NCBI GenBank assembly: GCA_963844055.1
Contig: CAWJMN010000001.1
Span: 372,001 to 436,000 of the forward strand
Length of the DNA stretch: 64,000 nucleotides
Reading direction: 5' to 3'
DNA from: CAWJMN01 sp963844055
GTDB taxonomy: Bacteria; Planctomycetota; Planctomycetia; Pirellulales; Pirellulaceae
A program made the position numbers and the translations under genes. Positions 59,345 through 64,000 of this stretch are shown here, one piece after another; position 1 is the stretch's first letter; every line of letters begins with the position of its first letter. The notes beneath the pieces were generated by a model. The model was not told the origin of the DNA. It saw only the letters and a program-made list of their open reading frames with translations, and did not search any database.

Positions 59345-61279
59345 TTACCGCTGGCTTAGTTCGTGGACCGCTTTGACGAGGGCGATGGCGTGGGCGACGG
59401 GGGTTTGTTGGACCACGCCGTGGCCGAGGTTGAAGATGTGTCCTGGCCGGCCGGCCGCCTGGTTGAGGACCTCTTGTGCATGGCGACGAATTTCGGAAGG
59501 TTCGGCCAGCAGTTTTAGCGGGTCCATGTTGCCCTGGACGGCCTTGTCATGGCCGACCGCGTTCCAGGCATCATCGAGCCGAATGCGCCAGTCGATGCCA
59601 ATGACCGAGCCGCCTGCTTCGGAAAGGAGAGGCAGGAGCGCAGGATTGCCTGCGCCAAAGTTGATGACGGGAATGCCCGGCAGAATGCCATCGATGATCT
59701 GCTTCATGTAAGGAAGCACGTAGCGGCGATAATCCTCGGGGCCGAGGCAGCCGACCCAGGAATCAAAGAGCTGTACGCACTGGGCACCGGCCACGATTTG
59801 GGCATTGAGGTAGCCCGTTACTGCGCGGACGAACTTCATCATCAGGGCATCCCAGGCACCGGCATCGCGATACATGAGGGCCTTGGTATGCAGGTAGGTG
59901 CGGCTGCCCCCTCCTTCGATCGCGTAGCTGGCCAGGGTGAATGGTGAGCCCGAAAAACCGATCAGCGGCATGTCAGCAGGAAGGTCGGCCCGCGTGCGAC
60001 GCACCGTCTCGTAGACGAAGTCGAGCGAATTGAGGTCTTCTAAGTCTTTGACGCGGTCCACGTCGGCCGGAGCGCGAACGGGATTGTAAATGACAGGGCC
60101 TTCTCCCTTCGAGAATTCAAGCTCCATCCCCATTGGCTCGAGGATGGGAAGAAGGTCGGAGAAGATGATGGCGGCATCGACCCCCAGCTTGTTGACGGCC
60201 GTACACATGATCTCGCTACAGAGCTGTGGATTCTTGCACAGTTCGAGGAAGGTCGTTTGGCCGCGTACGGCTCGGTACTCTTCCATGTAGCGGCCTGCTT
60301 GCCTCATGAGCCATACCGGTGTGAATGGTACGGGCTCGCGGCGGCAGGCTTTCATGAACGGACTGTTGTACCAAGGGGCGCTAGTATCGAGCATGGGCTT
60401 GGAGGGATCAAAAGAGGGAAGGTTGACGGGGGTGATTCGTTTGCGACTCAGAATGCGAGAGCTGTGTTCCGCGGCCGCCATGACCAGCGGACCCATCTTG
60501 GGATGCTCAGGCTCGATGTCGACTTGCAAGTCTTGTTCGCGGAGCATCTCGCTGGTGGTGGGGCCGATCGAGGCAATCACCATTTTTCGCAAGGCACTGC
60601 GAAGGGACGAAACCAGGTTTAGCTTGTCTGCCATCCGCAGCATGTTGACCACTTGATGGGCCGAAGTCACCAGCAGGACTTCTCGTTCGCCAGCGCAGAT
60701 TTTGCGGACGTTTTCTTCCAGCGGGCCAGCATCCAAGGGGAAGTCCCACTGATAGACCTTCACGCTGACCACGCGAGCGCCGCGTGCTTCAAGGCCGGCG
60801 ATCAGGCTGTGATTGGTAATGCCGTATTCCTGCAGCCCGACGGTTTGGTTGACGAGGTTGAGGCGCAGGTTGTCGATGGTTTGTAAGAGTTCGCGCCAAG
60901 TGTTGGGCTCTGGGACCTTGTGGGTGACGGTGAGGCCGACATCACGCATGGCGACGACGGGCTTGGGGCCACGGGCGATGGTGACGATGTCGCGTAAGGA
61001 ATCCAAAAAGCGTTCGCGGCCGACGTGCTTTTCTACGGCCGTCAGCAGATGGCGAAAGCCAACGCCGGTCATCAGGATCATGACATCGATGCCGCCCGTA
61101 ATAAGTTGGTGGGCGAAGTCAACGGCTGCAGTGTTCTCGCCAATCGCCACTTCGCGCATGCTGGGGCTGACATGGGGGAGTCCGCCGAACTTTTCGATCA
61201 TGCGCGCCATCTCGTCGCGATTGCGGCTTTCAAGAGAAGCCACACGCAGGCCGGCAAACGATGGTTGGATTGTGCTCAT
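59345..61279 (-). CDS. HemD-HemE fusion: uroporphyrinogen-III synthase / decarboxylase
   Basis: 644 residues. Residues 1-280 are a uroporphyrinogen-III synthase (HemD): LRVASLESRNRDEMARMIEKFGG at the start, MILMTGVGFRHLL, the HemD hinge TVGLQEYGITNHSLIAGLEARGARV, VLLVTSAHQVVNML, and MVIASIGPTTSEMLRE. A 25-residue linker leads to uroporphyrinogen decarboxylase (HemE), about 305-644: PVWLMRQAGRYMEEYR (substrate-binding Arg pair), IIFSDLLPI with the catalytic Asp, GFSGSPFTLASYAIEGGGSRTY, LFDSWVG, and GHIFNLGHGVVQQTPV. The two activities are consecutive in haem synthesis, converting hydroxymethylbilane to coproporphyrinogen III. Start at ATG 61279. Converges on the hairpin array. Confidence 0.93.
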   Translation of the reverse strand: MSTIQPSFAGLRVASLESRNRDEMARMIEKFGGLPHVSPSMREVAIGENTAAVDFAHQLITGGIDVMILMTGVGFRHLLTAVEKHVGRERFLDSLRDIVTIARGPKPVVAMRDVGLTVTHKVPEPNTWRELLQTIDNLRLNLVNQTVGLQEYGITNHSLIAGLEARGARVVSVKVYQWDFPLDAGPLEENVRKICAGEREVLLVTSAHQVVNMLRMADKLNLVSSLRSALRKMVIASIGPTTSEMLREQDLQVDIEPEHPKMGPLVMAAAEHSSRILSRKRITPVNLPSFDPSKPMLDTSAPWYNSPFMKACRREPVPFTPVWLMRQAGRYMEEYRAVRGQTTFLELCKNPQLCSEIMCTAVNKLGVDAAIIFSDLLPILEPMGMELEFSKGEGPVIYNPVRAPADVDRVKDLEDLNSLDFVYETVRRTRADLPADMPLIGFSGSPFTLASYAIEGGGSRTYLHTKALMYRDAGAWDALMMKFVRAVTGYLNAQIVAGAQCVQLFDSWVGCLGPEDYRRYVLPYMKQIIDGILPGIPVINFGAGNPALLPLLSEAGGSVIGIDWRIRLDDAWNAVGHDKAVQGNMDPLKLLAEPSEIRRHAQEVLNQAAGRPGHIFNLGHGVVQQTPVAHAIALVKAVHELSQR

Positions 61280-61324
61280 GGTGCTAGTTTAGTTGCCGGC
61301 AGCGCGCTTGGGGAGAAAAAAGGG

Positions 61325-62119
61325 TTACACCGCGATTGGGGCTTTGATGTTGGGGTGGGCGTCGTAGTTTTCTAGCGTGAAGTCTTCGTATTTGAAGACG
61401 AACAGGTCTTTTACGGCGGGATTGAGCTTCATGGTGGGAAGCGGCCGAGGGTCTCGCGAGAGCTGAAGCTGGGCTTGTTCGATATGGTTGAGATACAGAT
61501 GGGCATCGCCAAAGGTATGAATGAACTCGCCGGGCTGAAGGTCGGTCACCTGAGCGACCATCATGGTGAGGAGAGCATAGGAGGCAATGTTGAATGGAAC
61601 ACCCAGGAAGATGTCGGCGCTTCGCTGATACAGCTGACAAGAGAGCTTGCCATTGGCAACGTAGAACTGAAACATCGTGTGGCAGGGAGGGAGTGCCATT
61701 TGGTCGACGTCAGCCACGTTCCAGGCGCTGACAATCAACCGGCGAGAGTCGGGCGTCTTGCGAATCCGCTGGACGACATCGGCAATCTGATCGATGGTGC
61801 CACCATCCCGCTTGGGCCAGCAGCGCCACTGCTTGCCATAGACTGGGCCAAGCTCTCCGTTTTCGTCTGCCCATTCATCCCAGATGCGAACGCCGTTCTC
61901 TTTGAGATAGGCGATGTTCGTGGAGCCCATGAGGAACCACAAGAGCTCATGAATGATGGAGCGAACGTGCAGCTTTTTGGTAGTCGTCAGCGGAAAGCCT
62001 TGCGACAAATCGAATCGCATTTGATGGCCGAAGATGCTGCGCGTACCGGTACCGGTGCGGTCCGTCTTTTCGATGCCGTGTTCCAAAACCAATCGCAGCA
62101 GATCTAGGTAAGCTTTCAT
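61325..62119 (-). CDS. thyA: Thymidylate synthase
   Basis: 264 residues, the standard length. Methylates dUMP to dTMP using methylenetetrahydrofolate. Conserved parts: DRTGTGTRSIFG (phosphate loop), FPLTTTKKLHVRSIIHELLWFL, GELGPVYGKQWR, SRRLIVSAWNV, the nucleophile C146 in LPPCHTMFQFYV, LYQRSADIFLGVPFNIASYALL, FGDAHLYLNHIEQ, and the C-terminal IKAPIAV. All intact. Lies 45 bases upstream of the HemD-HemE gene on the same strand, so the two may be co-transcribed although their pathways differ; folA is far away. Confidence 0.97.
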   Translation of the reverse strand: MKAYLDLLRLVLEHGIEKTDRTGTGTRSIFGHQMRFDLSQGFPLTTTKKLHVRSIIHELLWFLMGSTNIAYLKENGVRIWDEWADENGELGPVYGKQWRCWPKRDGGTIDQIADVVQRIRKTPDSRRLIVSAWNVADVDQMALPPCHTMFQFYVANGKLSCQLYQRSADIFLGVPFNIASYALLTMMVAQVTDLQPGEFIHTFGDAHLYLNHIEQAQLQLSRDPRPLPTMKLNPAVKDLFVFKYEDFTLENYDAHPNIKAPIAV

Positions 62120-62187
62120 GCTTTCGTTCTATCTTAGGGGGGCGGAAGCGACAAGCCGCATGACGCTCGATCGGGCAGATGCCTCCG

Positions 62188-62212
62188 CCGTCTGGCTGGT
62201 GATGCCAGACGG
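62188..62212. terminator. Hairpin between the M3 peptidase and thyA genes
   Basis: Perfect 9-bp stem CCGTCTGGC / GCCAGACGG (62188-62196 with 62204-62212), 53 bases beyond the corrected peptidase stop. No T-run on the minus strand, so it is a possible but not certain terminator. Confidence 0.45.
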
Positions 62213-62264
62213 AAAATCGGTGAATATCGGCATAAGCTGAGAGGTGTGCGGAAGCGTAACTTTC

Positions 62265-63943
62265 CTACATTCCCAGGCCGGCCCGAGCTTGTCCAACGAC
62301 GTCGGTCAGGCAGCCTGGCTTAAAGGGCGAGATGAGCCCTGCCCCTTTGACGAGTTCTTGGAAGGGGGCCTCTCCGCCGCGCTTACAAAGAGCATCGTAG
62401 GCTGCCAGGGTTGTGGCAGGATCCTTTTGTGCTTTGACCCACAGTTGTAGGCGCAAGTTTGGGCCAGCGTATAGTCGATGTAGTAGAACGGGCTGAGGTA
62501 GATGTGGCGCTGGAATTGCCAAAACCCACCGCTGGCGACGTGGGGTAGATCGCCGTAATCGCGCCAAGGCAAGTACATCCGCTCGACCTCTTGCCACATG
62601 GCATGCCGCTCAGCTGGGGTGGCATCGGGCTTGGCGTAGACCAAGTGCTGGAAGTGATCGACCGCCACACCGTAAGGAATGAAAAGGAGTGCCTGGGTGA
62701 GGTGGATCTTCTTGAAGCGGTCGCCATCTTGCAAAAAGAACTTGTCCATGTGTGGCCAAGTGAGGAATTCCAGCCCCATCGAATGGATCTCGCACGATTC
62801 GTAGGTGGGCCAGAGGTAGTCAAGCAGCGGTTGGTTGCGGCTTTGATAGGCTTGGTACGCGTGGCCCATTTCATGGGTGAAGACTTCGACGTCGTGTTTG
62901 GTGCCGTTGAAGTTAGCAAAAATGAAGGGCAAGCCGACCGTGGGGAACGCCGTGCAAAACCCGCCGGGCGATTTGCCGTTTCGGTTTTTAAGATCGGTCA
63001 GTTCGCTTTCCACCATGGTGTGGAAAAAGCTGCCAAGCGTGGGGCTCATTTGGTCGAACATGTCGAGAGCTTGCTTGACCATCCAGTCGTGGTCGCCAGC
63101 GGGGGCCGGATTGCCTTGCAAGTCGTGAACGGCATCGTCCCAGAACATGAGCTTGTCGATGCCGAGCTTTTTAGCTTGCTGCTTACGAAGTTCCACGGCC
63201 AATGGCACCAGGGTTTGGCGAACTTCGGCGCGGAACTGCTCGACATCGGCCTGCGTGTAGTCCACCCGCTTCATCCGCTTGTAGCCAAGCTCGATGTAGT
63301 TGTTGAATCCTAGTTCGAGGGCCATCTTGTGCCGCAGTTTGACAAGGTCGTCGAAAATGCGGTCTAGCTCTGCACGGTTGTCGGCAAACCATTGCCAGCG
63401 AACCCTTTCAGCGGCATGACGTGTTTCGCGGTCGGCATCTTCGCGGAACTTGACGATTCCGGAGAGGTTGTGCGTCTCTCCCCGGAAGGTGACTTTGCCC
63501 CGGGCGGTGATCTGTGAGTATTCGGCTTGGAGTTTTGCCTCTTGGACCAGCATCTCTTGGATCTTGGGGTCAAAGGACATCACGTCTGCCCCCCACAACG
63601 CAAAGGCTTGCGTGCCTAAGGCTTTTTCCAATTCCTTGCGGTGAGGGCTATCTAGTAGAAGACGCTTGAACGTCACTTCCAGGTCGGTAAGGCTGGGGGT
63701 TAGCTCGTCGCAATACTCCCGTTCCTTTTCGAATTCGGCATTGGTGGTGTCTTGATTGAAGCGGAGGTTGACCACGGCCACCCAGGTTTCAATTTCGCGG
63801 CGGAGATTGTCCCAAAGCTTGATGGCAGCTAGTCGGGCTTCCGGCGTTTGGGCCGACGTGAAGGCGGTGGTAAAACCCTCGTAGGCGGAGACCACTTTGG
63901 CGTATTCGGGACGACTGACGGTAATGTCTCGCATCGTGACCAT
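62265..63943 (-). CDS. M3-family oligoendopeptidase (PepF-like), one frame break near the C-terminus
   Basis: About 560 residues after correction. Metallopeptidase that cleaves short peptides in the cytoplasm. The zinc site is intact: VFTHEMGHAYQAYQ with HEMGH at about 357-361 and the third ligand Glu in YESCEIHSMGLEFL. The N-terminal helical half (KALGTQAFALWGADV, NLSGIVKFREDADRETRHAAERV) matches the family. ATG at 63943 follows AGGA at eight bases. One base is missing near 62450: the uncorrected frame ends at 62306 with a nonsense tail, while the next frame gives LQLWVKAQKDPATTLAAYD... to a stop at 62265, matching the normal C-terminus. Confidence 0.9.
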
Positions 63944-64000
63944 GGAGCAAATCCTGCGAAAAATGGCGTGTGTACTTGGTGTGGGCGAGGGTAAATGTTT

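Noticed and set aside
1..64000. tRNA or rRNA genes
   Set aside because: No T-loop GTTCGA-type cloverleaf or rRNA-like segment was noticed; a tRNA scan would be decisive.

Overview
The window reads as chromosomal DNA of a planctomycete, probably of the Pirellulales. The evidence is gene content: three loci with the planctomycete domains DUF1549/DUF1553 (PSD1) and DUF1501, one with a PSCyt1-type haem motif; a DUF1080 glycan-hydrolase-like protein; many signal-peptide or single-span proteins with no clear function; zinc-ribbon plus membrane-segment proteins; and the short hydrophobic motif (W/F)Q(F/S)SL..L that recurs in membrane proteins here. This is inference from families; no rRNA or tRNA gene was seen.

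Layout. 0-3 kb: small membrane protein, a degraded cysteine desulfurase, two Flp-like pilins. 3-10 kb: DUF1549/LamG/DUF1553 protein, DUF2330 protein, pyruvate phosphate dikinase. 10-15 kb: methionyl-tRNA synthetase (frame broken), a zinc-ribbon/Pro-Glu-rich membrane protein, a small membrane protein. 15-20 kb: minus-strand operon of DUF1549, DUF1501 and HEAT-like genes. 20-32 kb: dihydrofolate reductase, NTF2-like protein, an AAA ATPase (frame broken), a zinc-ribbon esterase, an APH-like kinase, a thioredoxin/CAP-like secreted protein, a 714-residue exported unknown, and a divergent FAD monooxygenase/SDR pair. 32-34 kb: Flp pilin and an HDOD regulator. 34.4-41.6 kb: seven consecutive paralogous multi-span membrane protein genes. 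41.5-47.5 kb: MATE transporter and the PSCyt1-DUF1549-DUF1553/DUF1501 pair. 47.5-47.8 kb: purine-rich higher-order repeats. 48-57 kb: mnmG (frame broken), a strongly promoted structured RNA or leader, and signalling genes (HTH-REC regulator, broken histidine kinase, REC-HD-GYP, Hpt) with DUF1080 and an HTTM pair between them. 57-64 kb: formamidase-like enzyme, a REP-associated tyrosine transposase (RAYT) with five copies of a 65-66 bp hairpin element, a HemD-HemE fusion, thymidylate synthase, and an M3 oligoendopeptidase.

The most interesting items are the RAYT gene with its hairpin elements, whose inner stem shows compensatory base changes; the seven-gene membrane-protein array with near-identical gene junctions and diverged middles; and the structured RNA candidate behind a near-consensus promoter at 50.1 kb.

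Caution: I count about ten single-base frame breaks in eight genes, including metG and mnmG that a living cell should need. Most look like short homopolymer losses or gains, so sequencing or assembly error is the simplest explanation, and broken genes should not be read as real pseudogenes without checking reads.
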